DNA from: Colocasia esculenta
Taxonomy: Eukaryota > Streptophyta > Magnoliopsida > Alismatales > Araceae
Assembly (NCBI GenBank): GCA_014218235.1
Contig: CM024757.1
Span: 144,101,371-144,165,370, forward strand
DNA length: 64,000 nucleotides
Direction of reading: 5' to 3'
The stretch's first letter is position 1. Each line of letters opens with the position of its first letter. The notes under the pieces are model-generated. The model did no database searches. It saw only the letters and a program-made list of their open reading frames with translations, and had not been told where the DNA came from. This document shows, piece by piece, positions 1 through 10,048 of the stretch. Both the position numbers and the translations under genes were made by a program.

Positions 1-930
1 AAAGAATGTCCCTCAAGCATTTCACTCAACATTTCGCTCAAAAGTTCTTTTTGACTCACTCCCCCATAATGTTTGCATGGTATTGAAATGATCATTCAAG
101 CAATTCAGATATGTTCATGTCAAGCAGTTTGCACAGAAAGAATATGAACATGATCAAGCATACATCAACAGACAATTTATTACAAGAGAGAAGTTTTTCA
201 AAGACTTAAAATAATGTTTTTGAGTTTTTCAATTTCCTTGATGACCTTTATGCAAGAAAAGACTATTGATACTTGGTGGAGAATTTTTCTCACGCATAAT
301 GATAGTTTCCAGACAAGCCTAACTTGTCCTTCCACATTTCACCATTTGATATACCACATAGTCACTACAGAAAAGGTCAATTATTCTTGAGTTTTAGCAT
401 AAAATTCATTGCATTTTCAATAATATATTTGTACCTTTTCAAATTTACTCCCCCTTAACGTGTATGAAATGAAAAAGTTATCAAGCAATTCACACATTAT
501 TATGCACACAATTAGCTTGATGCATAACATGACTTTTGGTACTTGGCGGAGTATTTTACTCACGCATAATGATAGTTTCCAAACAAGCATAACTTGTTTT
601 TCCACATGTCATCATTTGATATACCAGGAAGTCAAAGCAAATGATATGCTTAAGAGGTCATAGGTACAATTATGTAAGCAAGATGACACAGCATGATTCC
701 AATTGCTAAGAGGCATTGTCATTTGGGGGTAGCATCAAAACACATTTTTCATTGTTCAGATAAAATTGAAAATTCATTTCAATTCAAGCAGTTCAAATTT
801 GAAGTGATAAAGAGATTTTACCTGAACAGTCTTCAATTGCTTTTCAAAGATTTTACCTGTGTTCTCCAATCATTTCTTGCCTTGCACAGCCAATGTCTTG
901 AATCCATTTACAATGTATGGCTGCAAAACT
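1..930 (-). mobile_element. Post-pol tail of copia element CopA1, internally duplicated
   Basis: Read on the minus strand, this stretch resembles the non-coding tail that follows RNase H in CopC (about 35400-35545). The shared block includes, on the plus strand here, CGCATAATGATAGTTTCC and a TTTGATATACCA box. The block occurs twice (about 245-365 and 525-645), each preceded by a CTCCCCC box (about 59 and 448), so the tail is duplicated with a period near 280-390 bp. No coding sequence is recognisable. It directly abuts the end of gag, so protease, integrase, RT and RNase H are all missing. Confidence 0.6.
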
Positions 931-944
931 CCTCAGCTTGTTGA

Positions 945-1830
945 TCAAGCTGGTTTTGGGACCCACACTTGCTTGGGTCCTGCAATGACATCAATGTTAG
1001 AATGCAACAATGATTTAAGAATCCAAAATGATTTTATTTTTGGAATAGATGTATTTCTTTCATTAATGGAACTATGAGCAGCATTAGTTCCATATTTTTC
1101 TTTAGTCTTGTTCAATACATCTATGTTCTCATGAGATTTTTTGTTTTTTGGATTTTTATTATAAGTAGCAGCAGAATTATTTTGTGCAGTTTTTCTGTTC
1201 ATAGATACATGGAATTTCTGAACTTTCTTAGTATGAACATGATTTACGATGGAACTTTGAAGCATGCACAAAATCATGATTTCTATGCCAACAGTCCTTA
1301 GACAAATGTCCATGTTGATGACATGTAAAGCACTGAGCTAGTTTGGCATATTTATGAAAGTGTTGATCTTTATTCCAGCAGAATTTAGCAAGGTGACCAA
1401 GTCTATTGCAATTAAAGTAAATGAGTTGAGTATTTACCTGGAGCTTACCATAGTATGAGTGCATTTGCTGGAATCTCTGAAATCCTCTAGAGTACCTTTG
1501 AGTATCCTTGGGTTGAAAGGGAGGAGGTGGTACCCTTTGATAGCTGTTGACATGATGTGGATTTGGAGATTGCCTTGAATCTTTCTGGGCTGATGGAGGA
1601 GGTGTGGAGACCTTGTTGAATCCTATTTTCTTTTCCATTTTTTTTTGATTTTCAATTGAAATAGGGTTCTTTTTATTTGCAACATTCTTATTCAATTTGT
1701 CATTTTGTTTTTGAACATTTTTCTGAACATAAATCTTAACAGATTTTTCTTTAGATGCAACAGAATTCTTGTTTATAGAAACATTGACAAATGAGGTCTT
1801 TGTTTTTTTTTCAAAATTCTTTTTGTTCAA
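945..1830 (-). pseudogene. gag: Copia gag, C-terminal part with double zinc-knuckle region (CopA1)
   Basis: Two overlapping minus-strand frames (1228-1830, then 945-1313) make up the end of a SIRE-like gag. In the first frame, basic Lys/Asn-rich sequence is followed by a knuckle relic around residues 138-151, where Tyr stands in place of the first Cys, and by an intact CX2CX4HX4C knuckle at residues 167-180 (Cys167, Cys170, His175, Cys180). The second frame ends in GPKQVWVPK, the segment that in this lineage lies just before the protease. The protease DSGCSRHM motif is absent, so the polyprotein is cut there. The frames are separated by a frameshift near 1250. Confidence 0.75.
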
Positions 1831-2067
1831 GGAGTTAAATCATAAACCTTCCTTTTGAAAATTGACTTTCATACTAAAAAGATTACCCAAATTCTGAGTT
1901 CCTTGAACAAACTTAGGCAAAGCAAATTTTAAGCTATCAACAGTTTTGTTCAATTCAAAAAATTTCTTTTCAGAATTTTAATTTTTTTTAACAATCACTT
2001 CAAATCTATTTGTCACTTTTCCTTTTTCAGCTTTCAATGCATCCGTTTCTTTTTCTGAAGTTTGAAG

Positions 2068-2946
2068 TTAGTTTGTCATGACATCCAGACTATTTTTCAT
2101 CTTGATCTTTTCAATTTCAAATTGGGCAATTTGATTTTCCAAGTTAGCAATCTTCTTCTTAGGATCATTGCATTTGTCATTTAATGGTCTGTCATGATAC
2201 AAATATTCAATCTTCTTTTTCAAATGAATATTTTTCTCAACCAATTGTTTGTATTTCTCTTTTATCTGATGATCTTGAGCCACGTTGGAAATTTATTTGT
2301 TCAATTGATCATTGTCAAATTTGAGATTCTCATTAAGATCAATCAATTTTTCTTTTTCATTTTTCAAATCAAGATTTTCAGATTCCACCTGATCATGATT
2401 TTCTTTCAATTTGGACAACTTGTTTCCACAGTTTCTGACTTCATTCTTTATTTCTTCATTCTCTATTTTCAGTTTTTCATTTTCTTCATAGAATGCTTGA
2501 ACATTATCAATTCTCATTTCATTCTTTTCCAAATTTTCTTTTAGTTTCTTGTTTTGAGATTTAACCTTCTTAAACTGATTGCACAAGTGCTCATAGCATT
2601 CTATCAGTTCATCATAAGATATATCATTCTCTAAATCAGAATTAGTCATTGCTCTATCACATGGGTCTGAATCGGATTTACCTGACCCCTGATAGTTTCT
2701 TGAGTTCTCTAACATATATGATCCTTCAGATTTGTCTGAGCTAAGAGAGTCTTTTGAGCTTCCTTGAGCCATGAAGCATTTGTCCATATTTCTTCCTTCT
2801 CTTCTCTTCAAATTCCCTAAGGATTCCTGCAGTTTAGAAAATATTGATGAGCTTGCGGATTTCTTTGAAATTATAGCAGGGAATTCATACAGGTTAAAGT
2901 AATTTGCCATTATACCAAAACTCAAAAGACTATTAGATCTAAACAC
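2068..2946 (-). pseudogene. gag: Copia gag, coiled-coil part (CopA1)
   Basis: Minus-strand frames at 2293-2946 and 2068-2283 encode long Lys/Glu/Asn-rich heptad sequence, the coiled coil typical of SIRE/Maximus-like gag. Near the N-terminus, CFMAQGSS and an acidic serine-rich patch match what normally follows the first zinc knuckle. The N-terminal gag domain and the first knuckle are missing: the sequence starts only about 45 bp after the primer-binding site. The two frames are separated by stops and shifts, so this is a relic. Confidence 0.7.
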
Positions 2947-2990
2947 AGTGAATTAGTGTAACAAGGAATTAGATCTAATAATTAGAGTGG

Positions 2991-3009
2991 TTAACCCGCT
3001 CTGATACCA
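2991..3009 (-). promoter_or_regulatory. Primer-binding site of CopA1
   Basis: On the minus strand the LTR end is followed by TGGTATCAGAGCGGGTTAA, complementary to the 3' end of initiator methionine tRNA as in most plant copia elements. It fixes the element's orientation as minus. Confidence 0.85.
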
Positions 3010-3011
3010 AT

Positions 3012-4847
3012 TGTTAGCATTGGATATTCGGTAATGGCAAAGCTAGAAGGGGGGGTTGAATAGATTTGCAGCAGAAACTAAAGCAATTTAAGAATTACTT
3101 CGGATTAAGAGATCTACTCAATTAAAACCACACTGATCTGATGCAATGTGTATTATTAAAATGTGTGAAACATTTTATCAAATAGTGTAAGCGTCAAATA
3201 TGTGATTAATGTGTGTGAACAAATTAATAAGTACTGTGTAGGCAAAATTGCTATGCATGCACCTAGTGCAATACAAGGTCAAAACACAATTCAAACCACA
3301 GTGCACAAGGGATTTTTAGGTGGTTCAGAGATCACATCCAATGACTCTTACGTCCACCCCTCACACAGTGAGGACACACTACTCAAAGTTGAGTACAACA
3401 AACACACATGAGCACAACGGCTCAAACACACACACACGCTAGATCAAGTCCACAAAAGATCAGATCCTCTAGCCTTGATCTGATCAACACACCACACACA
3501 AATCGGTTCTGGTCATAAACTAGCACATATCACATCACCAAGTCCACAAAAGATCAGATCCTCTTGCCTTGATCTGATCAACACACCACACACAAATCAG
3601 TTCTGTGCAAAACCAACACAGATCACATCGCACACACTATGATCTGTACAAAACACTTGTACATATCAGTTGGATTTCGATGAAGTCCCTCAGCAATTCA
3701 AGCTTGAGAAGCTTCAAGCAGATGCAATCTGTTTTGGACTCTCCTCTGGTTCCTCTTTTCTTCTTCTGTTGCTTAGATTGCTCTTCCTCTTCCTCACCTT
3801 CTTCTTTCAGAGCCTTGATGGTGAATTTGGCTTCCAAACGTTCTCCTCAGATGAAATCCTTTGGTCTGCAACTTCTGGAGCTCGAACAGAGTACTAGAGA
3901 GGTCCCTTCCTGCTGCCTCAGCCTTTCTTGGAGTTGTGTGGGCTCTCTCTTGAAAAAGGGGCAAGGGGCACCTTTTTATAGGTGTATCCTAATGATTACA
4001 CAACGTGGGAATCCGTGTGTACAAGAAAAGGATGCCCTAAGTGAGTGCATATGCTGCTCACGTGTTGGCGTTGGACCTGCAGTTGTGGACAGATGCACAA
4101 CAGCTGTCGAAAGCCATTGCCCCGCAGATCTATCCAGAACCATGATCTTGAAGGTTTGTCTAGCCATGTCGACAAATGACCCAGTGCTGTCGACAACTAC
4201 TGCTCAACTGGTTCTTCCATAAGCTAAGTGTTGAGAACTTGTCTGGGCTATCGACAGGCAATTTCTGGCTGTCGACAATGTTGCTTGAACTTGTCCATCC
4301 AGAAGCAATATCATGAAAAACTTTCTTTATATGACTGTTATTTGATTTTGACTTGACTTTGTGTACTCTTTGAGTTCAACATACATCAATCTGGATATGC
4401 TCTTGGTCATTTACCAATTGGCCCTTCAAACACAAATCATCATTGTTAGTGAAGCATTTATTCAAGATTACTTAAGTAACACAATTCAAACTCATGTTGA
4501 CACACTCATGGTATGTGTCAACACACACACATTCATTTCATTAATAAAGGTTGAATGAAAAACAGTCATGTGTCGACACCAAGAAGGTCATGTGTCGACA
4601 CACATAGACAGTAACTTGACATGAGAGTTGTATTCATGTAAAGTATCAACATGTCAGGTTGACACATGGATTTTCAACATGATTGAAAGGTTTTTCATCA
4701 ACAACACAAATATGTCATCATCAAAACACAAATATGTTTAAAGTTGTTTGCTTAACATGATTGGCCAGAATTATGTCATCATAAAAAATAGATTAAAGCA
4801 ATGATCAAGTCAGTGAGTATGGTTATTTAAATAACCATAACTCAACA
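3012..4847 (-). repeat. 5' LTR of CopA1 (A family), with internal deletion
   Basis: The minus-strand LTR runs TGTTGAG...CTAACA, 1836 bp, bounded by TG/CA and the primer site. Its partner in sequence is the plus-strand LTR at 12339-14282 (1944 bp). Relative to that copy about 190 bp are missing at position 3661, between the CATCGAAATCCAACT block and the GTACAAGTGT block. It contains GTGTCGACAC pairs near 4567-4605, TGTCGACA motifs near 4180-4280 and a TATA box on the minus strand near 3975. A 22-bp palindrome centred on ATTTAAAT lies at 4818-4839, close to the LTR terminus. Confidence 0.85.
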
Positions 4848-4856
4848 CTAACCACC

Positions 4857-4913
<57 letters not shown>

Positions 4914-5580
4914 TGAGAGATCAAAGTACGTCATCTGGGTCATCCTCTCCTACATAAAAAAATTTCATTAATAAAAATCTTAATTATAAACTAATTTATT
5001 AAAAATATCAAGATATAGTGTCTGAAAGGGTAACATAAAAGGTTCAGACCAAGCTTCCAGATCAAACATGTAGGTTCACAAGTGGCACTGAACTAAGGAG
5101 ATAAGTAAGGCTTGCAAAGGGGTCAATGAAAGGATTGGTTATGCCTACCATAGTGTGGGGAAATCCCACCAAAGTTCTCAATAGAAGATTAGGAGGCCAA
5201 CTCTGCTAGGAAGGTACTCCATGCTCTAACCTTCAGTTTTTCCCTTTAGCAAATGACAAAAAGGTTAGTTGGAAGGATGGTCACAAAGGCTATAAGAGGA
5301 GTTAAAGTTCAAAGTGGGTGATGCTAACAAGAGGATCTAGTCATCTAGCCAACGTGTAGGCCAAAGGTAGATACTAATCTAGTGGAGATGACTGATGGGA
5401 CTATGAGTGGAAGGTTTTAAAAAGGCAAAAGGCACAATCTGTGGGAAAAGTATGAGTTATTTTGACAGGAATAGGGGTCTAAGTTAGAAGGTTGACAAGC
5501 CAAAAGGGTCAGATGATGATGACAACTGCTAATAATTTGACAAAAATACAAGCACTGAAGAGATTATCCTCAACTCCAAT
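4848..5580. other. Unassigned spacer with GA microsatellite
   Basis: An almost pure (GA)n tract occupies 4859-4909 just outside the CopA1 LTR. The rest is AT-moderate DNA without a credible coding frame or recognisable protein motif. The same stretch is repeated at 7228-7990, with the GA tract at 7239-7283. It may be part of an LTR of an unrecognised element, because it leads into a motif array, but no LTR ends were found. Confidence 0.5.
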
Positions 5581-5581
5581 T

Positions 5582-5890
5582 CGATTAGAGAACAAGGGAA
5601 ATATTGATTGGAGAATAGAGGAACTTTGTCTGGAGAGCCAATCGATTATAGAACACTTGTCATATCGATTGGAGAACAAAAGAAGCTTCTATCGATTGCT
5701 AAAGAGAGTTTCGATTACTGAAGGATATTAAGTTCCCTTCGATTGGTGACCAAAGATACTGATTGGTGAACAAAAGACATCGATTGGTGACTGAGGATAC
5801 TGATTGGAGAACAAAAGACATTGATTGGTGACTAAAATATGATTGGTGAACTAAAGATTGCGATTAGTGACTAAGGATACCGATTGGTGA
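5582..5890 (+). repeat. CGATTGGTGA array, first copy
   Basis: Short degenerate repeats of (C/T)GATTGGTGA start at 5740, 5760, 5781, 5801, 5822, 5840, 5861 and 5881, that is every 18-21 bp and mostly 20-21. Looser copies (CGATTA, CGATTGGAG, CGATTGCTA) extend left to 5582. The array stops directly before the TGTTAGGTTGAG start of a CopB-type LTR. No protein is encoded. Confidence 0.75.
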
Positions 5891-5894
5891 ATAA

Positions 5895-6042
5895 TGTTAG
5901 GTTGAGTGTGTATTTGAAACCTTTTAATGATGACTTTAATCATGACTAATTGACATCACTCATAATTTGATGTTGATGATGACATTTTGTACATTTTGTA
6001 CATATTAAAATGATGACTTATTGAACATGTTATACATTTTAT
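5895..6042 (+). repeat. Truncated start of CopB-type LTR
   Basis: The first 148 bp match the start of the full LTR at 8307 (GGTTGAGTGTGTATTTGAAACC region). It is cut where unit 2 of the tandem duplication begins. Confidence 0.8.
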
Positions 6043-7227
6043 ACATATCAGTTGGATTTCGATGAAGTCCCTCAGCAATTCAAGCTTGAGAAGCTTCAAG
6101 CAGATGCAATCTGTTTTGGACTCTCCTTTGGTTCCTCTTTTTTCTTCTGTTGCTTAGATTGCTCTTCCTCTTCCTCACCTTCTTCTTTCAGAGCCTTGAT
6201 GGTGAATTTGACTTCCAATCTCCTCAGATGAAATCCTTTGGTCTGCAACTTTTGGAACTCGAACAGAGTACTAGAGAGGTCCCTTCCTGCTGCCTCAGCC
6301 TTTCTTGGAGTTGTGTGGGCTCTCTCTTGAAAAAGGGGCAAGGGGCACCTTTTTATAGGTGTATCCTAATGATTACACAACGTGGGAATCCGTGCGTACA
6401 AGAAAAGGATGCCCTAAGTGAGTGCATATGCTGCTCACGTGTTGGCGTTGGACCTGCAGTTGTGGACAGATGCACAACAGCTGTCGACAGCCATTGCCAC
6501 AGATCTTCTATCCAGAACCATGATCTTGAAGGTTTGTCTAGCCATGTCAACAGATGACCCAGTGCTGTCGACAACTACTACTCAACTTGGTTCTTCCATA
6601 AGCTAAGTGTTGAGAACTTGTCTGGGCTATCGACAGGCAATTTCTGGCTGTCGACAACTGTTGCTTGAACTTGTCCATCCAGAAGCAATATCATGAAAAA
6701 CTTTCTTTATATGACTGTTATTTGATTTTGACTTGACTTTGTGTACTCTTTGAGTTCAACATACATCAATCTGGATATGCTCTTGGTCATTTTACCAATT
6801 GGCCCTTCAAACACAAATCATCATTGTTAGTGAAGCATTTATTCAAGATTACTTAAGTAACACAATTCAAACTCATGTTGACACACTCATGGTATGTGTC
6901 GACACACACACATTCATTTCATTAATAAAGGTTGAATGAAAAACAATCATGTGTCGACACCAAGAAGGTCATGTGTCGACACACATAGACAGTAACTTGA
7001 CATGAGAGTTGTATTCATGTAAAGTATCAACATGTCAGGTTGACACATGGATTTTCAACATGATTGAAAGGTTTTCATCAACAACACAAATATGTCATCA
7101 TCAAAACACAAATATGTTTAAAGTTGTGTGCTTAACATGATTGGCCAGAATTATGTCATCATAAAAAATAGATTAAAGCAATGATCAAGTCAGTGAGTAT
7201 GGTTATTTAAATAACCATAACTCAACA
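6043..7227 (-). repeat. Truncated A-family LTR, second tandem copy
   Basis: This is a near copy of 3661-4847: it holds the minus-strand TATA region, the TGTCGACA and GTGTCGACAC motifs and the terminal 22-bp palindrome (7198-7219). The 3' part of the LTR, the primer site and the internal region are absent, so it cannot be an independent insertion. Confidence 0.85.
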
Positions 7228-7235
7228 CTAACCAC

Positions 7236-7287
<52 letters not shown>

Positions 7288-7992
7288 TTGAGAGAGAAAG
7301 CTGAGAGAGAAAGATTGAGAGATCAAAGTATCGTCATCTGGGTCATCCTCTCCTACATAAAAAAAATTTCATTAATAAAAATCTTTAATTATAAACTAAT
7401 TTATTAAAAATATCAAGATATAGTGTCTGAAAGGGTAACATAAAAGGGTTCAGACCAAGCTTCTAGATCAAACATGTAGGTTCACAAGTGGCACTGAACT
7501 AAAGAGATAAGTAAGTCTTGCAAAGGGGTCAATGAAAGGATTGGTTATGCCTACCATAGTGTGGGGAAATCCCACCAAAGTTCTCAATAGAAGATTAGGA
7601 GGCCTACTCTGCTAGGAAGGTACAACGGCTCCATGCTCTAACCTTGAGTTTTTCCCTTTAGCAAAAGACAAAAAGGTTAGTTGGAAGGATGGTCACAAAG
7701 GCTATAAGAGGAGTTAAAGTTCAAAGTGGGTTGATGCTAACAAGAGGATCTAGCCATCTAGCCAACGTGTAGGCCAAAGGTAGATACTAATCTAGTGGAG
7801 ATGACTGATGGGACTATGAGTGGAAGGTTTTAAAAAGGCAAAAGGCACAATCTGTGGGAAAAGTATGAGTTATTTTGACAGGAATAGGGGTCTAAGTTAG
7901 AAGGTGACAAGCCAAAAGGTCAGATGATGATGACAACTGCTAATAATTTGACAAAAATACAAGCACTTAAGAGATTATCCTCAACTCCAATT

Positions 7993-8302
7993 CGATTAGA
8001 GAACAAGGGAAATATTGATTGGAGAATAGAGGAACTTTGTCTGGAGAGCCAATCGATTATAGAACACTTGTCATATCGATTGGAGAACAAAAGAAGTTTC
8101 TATCGATTGCTAAAGAGAGTTTTGATTACTGAAGGATATTAAGTCCCTTTCGATTGGTGACCAAAGATACTGATTGGTGAACAAAAGACATCGATTGGTG
8201 ACTGAGGATACTGATTGGTGAACAAAAGACATTGATTGGTGACTAAAATACTGATTGGTGAACAAAAGATAGCGATTAGTGACTAAGGATACCGATTGGT
8301 GA
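7993..8302 (+). repeat. CGATTGGTGA array, second copy
   Basis: Duplicate of the array at 5582-5890 with the same order of variants and few differences. It ends five bases before the intact CopB LTR at 8307. Confidence 0.75.
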
Positions 8303-8575
8303 ATAATGTTGGGTTGAGTGTGTATTTGAAACCTTTTAATGATGACTTTAATCATGACTAATTGACATCACTCATAATTTGATTTTGATGATGACATTTT
8401 GTACATTTTGTACATATTAAAATGATGACTTATTGAACATGTTATACATTTTATACATATTACAACAATACTTAAACAACATGTTTTTGATGTTTAATAT
8501 CTCACATTTTAATGATAATATCTTGTATTAATGGTTACAATTTATATTTTTAGGTTTACACAAATTGTCACAGTG

Positions 8576-8797
8576 GTGTCGACACAGTCCACGTGTGTGT
8601 CGACACTAGTTCACTATCCCAGAAGCCTGTTCTGAAGCAGTAGCCATTGGTGTCGACACAGTTTGCCTGTGTGTCGACACAATCTGCCAGTGGTTTCGAC
8701 ACACTTCCTAATGGTGTCGACACTAGAACACTGTCCCAGAAGTCTAGTTTGAAGACAATGCCTGTGGTGTCGACACACAACTTGGTGGTGTCGACAC
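8576..8797. promoter_or_regulatory. GTGTCGACAC palindrome array in U3 of CopB
   Basis: Seven perfect copies of GTGTCGACAC start at 8576, 8597, 8650, 8671, 8714, 8767 and 8788, with one imperfect copy (GTTTCGACAC) at 8693. Spacings are 21, 53, 21, 22, 21, 53 and 21 bp. The block consists of two copies of a 117-bp unit. The long spacers hold a conserved TCCCAGAAG box. The last site lies about 118 bp upstream of the TATA box. A role as a binding-site array is inferred. Confidence 0.85.
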
Positions 8798-9416
8798 ACA
8801 TCGGATAAAATCTCAGTACATGAATTTCTCTAGACACGTGGCCGCTTGGGGATCAAGGGAATCTGCCTAGGTTTTTGTGCCCACGCACTCCAAGGGTCCA
8901 CATTGACTTATAGGGCTATAAATACCCCCAATCCTTGCCCCCCTAAGGGGGTGCTGCTCTTGCAATTCCCAGAGAAACTTTTTGGCGGCAAAAAGGGATC
9001 TCTCCAGTTCTTGCTCATCTCCAGAAGTTGTGATCCATCTTTTCAAGAGAAAGTACAAGGGAGTGAAGGCCAATTTCTAGAGAGGGATTTGAAGTGCCGA
9101 GCAAGGGAGCAGATCCAGCAGAAGCACAGCAATTGAAGAGGAATTTCTGGCGGTTCAGAAGCTATTGAAGCAGAGCATCGCCAATTGACAGGGAGCATCT
9201 TCAAGCCTCTTCAATTCAACCTTCTACAAGAAATCTTCATCGAAGAACACTCATTCTACATCCATTTCTCTAACTTCTGAGTTTGTTCTTCCTTATTTCA
9301 TCTATGAGATTTGTGCATGAAGTTCTGCACAAATTTCTGTATACGAATCTGTCTTGAATCAGATCATTGCTAGAGGATCTGATTTCTGTTGTCTTCGATC
9401 TAGCTTGTGCTATTGT

Positions 9417-9596
9417 GAGCCGTTGAGCTCTGGTTTGTGAGTCGTCGCACTCACTATGTGGTTTGAGCCGTCGTGCTCAATTTGGAGTCGTCGTGCTCCG
9501 GTTGTTGTTTGAGCCGTCGTGCTCAGTTTGTGAGTCGTTGAACTCAAGGTTGTATGTTGAGCCATCGTGCTCAAGGGGTTTGGAGTCGTCGTGCTC
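9417..9596. repeat. GAGYCGTCGTGCTC quasi-palindrome array in transcribed part of CopB LTR
   Basis: Eight related 14-mers of the form GAG(C/T)CGTCGTGCTC start at 9417, 9439, 9465, 9485, 9511, 9532, 9559 and 9583, with alternating shorter and longer spacing (20-27 bp). The ends are complementary (GAGC/GCTC), so each could form a small hairpin in RNA. A weaker relative occurs at the same place in the A-family LTR (GAGCC...GTGCTC near 13857). Confidence 0.7.
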
Positions 9597-9937
9597 CGGT
9601 GTGAGTTGTACTCTTTTGAGTAGTGGAGCCTCACTGTGTGAGGGGTGGATGTAGGAATCACTCGTGTGATTTTAGAACCACCTAAAAATCCTTTGTGCAA
9701 TGGTTTGATCTGCTTGTCTACGCTAGATGCTTTCATAGGATTTCTCTTTCACACTAAGTGTTTAATTGCTTCACACATAATCTACACACACCCACACTTC
9801 AGATCAGTAAACTGTTTGTCTGAATTGATATCTGATTCGAAATAATTTTGAATTGCTTAAGCTTCCGCATTAATTGGTGTTAGATCTATTCAACCCCCCT
9901 TCTAGATCTGATCCATCCACCTATTCGATCCTACAAT

Positions 9938-9948
9938 TGGTATCAGAG
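9938..9948 (+). promoter_or_regulatory. Primer-binding site of CopB
   Basis: TGGTATCAGAG three bases after the LTR end; complementary to initiator tRNA-Met. Confidence 0.85.
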
Positions 9949-10048
9949 AGGGTTAATATCTGTTTCTGATCTGATTTGATTGCCTCTGTTTGATCTCTGT
10001 GTTGCTTGCTTGAGTTGTTTCTTGCTCTTTCATTATCTCTTATTGTGA

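Larger units (their letters stand above)
3661..8460. repeat. Tandem duplication, two units of about 2.4 kb
   Basis: Unit 1 is 3661-6042 and unit 2 is 6043-8460. Each begins ACATATCAGTTGG and runs through part of the A-family LTR, a GA microsatellite, an unassigned stretch, a CGATTGGTGA array and the first part of the CopB LTR, ending TTATACATAT. The junction has the microhomology ACATAT. The copies are nearly identical, differing by small indels, a few substitutions and a variable GA tract. Either a recent segmental duplication or an assembly duplication would explain this. Confidence 0.85.
8307..9935 (+). repeat. 5' LTR of CopB
   Basis: Starts TGTTGGGTTGAG and ends CCTACA, followed at once by a tRNA-Met primer site. 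Length 1629 bp. It contains the GTGTCGACAC array (8576-8797), a TATA box CTATAAATA at 8915-8923, a transcribed leader and a second motif array at 9417-9596. Its sequence differs from the A-family and CopC LTRs except for short terminal and motif similarity, so it is a separate family. Its 3' LTR is not in the window. Confidence 0.85.

Noticed and set aside
2991..3009. tRNA gene at TGGTATCAGAGC sequences (also 9938, 19510, 26255, 55479, 59399)
   Set aside because: Only the 3' end of tRNA-Met is matched and each lies next to an LTR end; these are primer-binding sites.
3605..4222. 205-residue frame in the A-family LTR, repeated at 6150-6557 and inverted at 13207-13545
   Set aside because: It lies in LTR leader sequence with TATA and CT-rich repeats, reads Ser/Leu-rich low-complexity protein and differs by frameshifts between copies.
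8576..8797. CRISPR-like repeat array
   Set aside because: Repeats are 10-bp palindromes with unequal, partly conserved spacers inside a plant LTR; there are no cas genes and this is not prokaryotic DNA.
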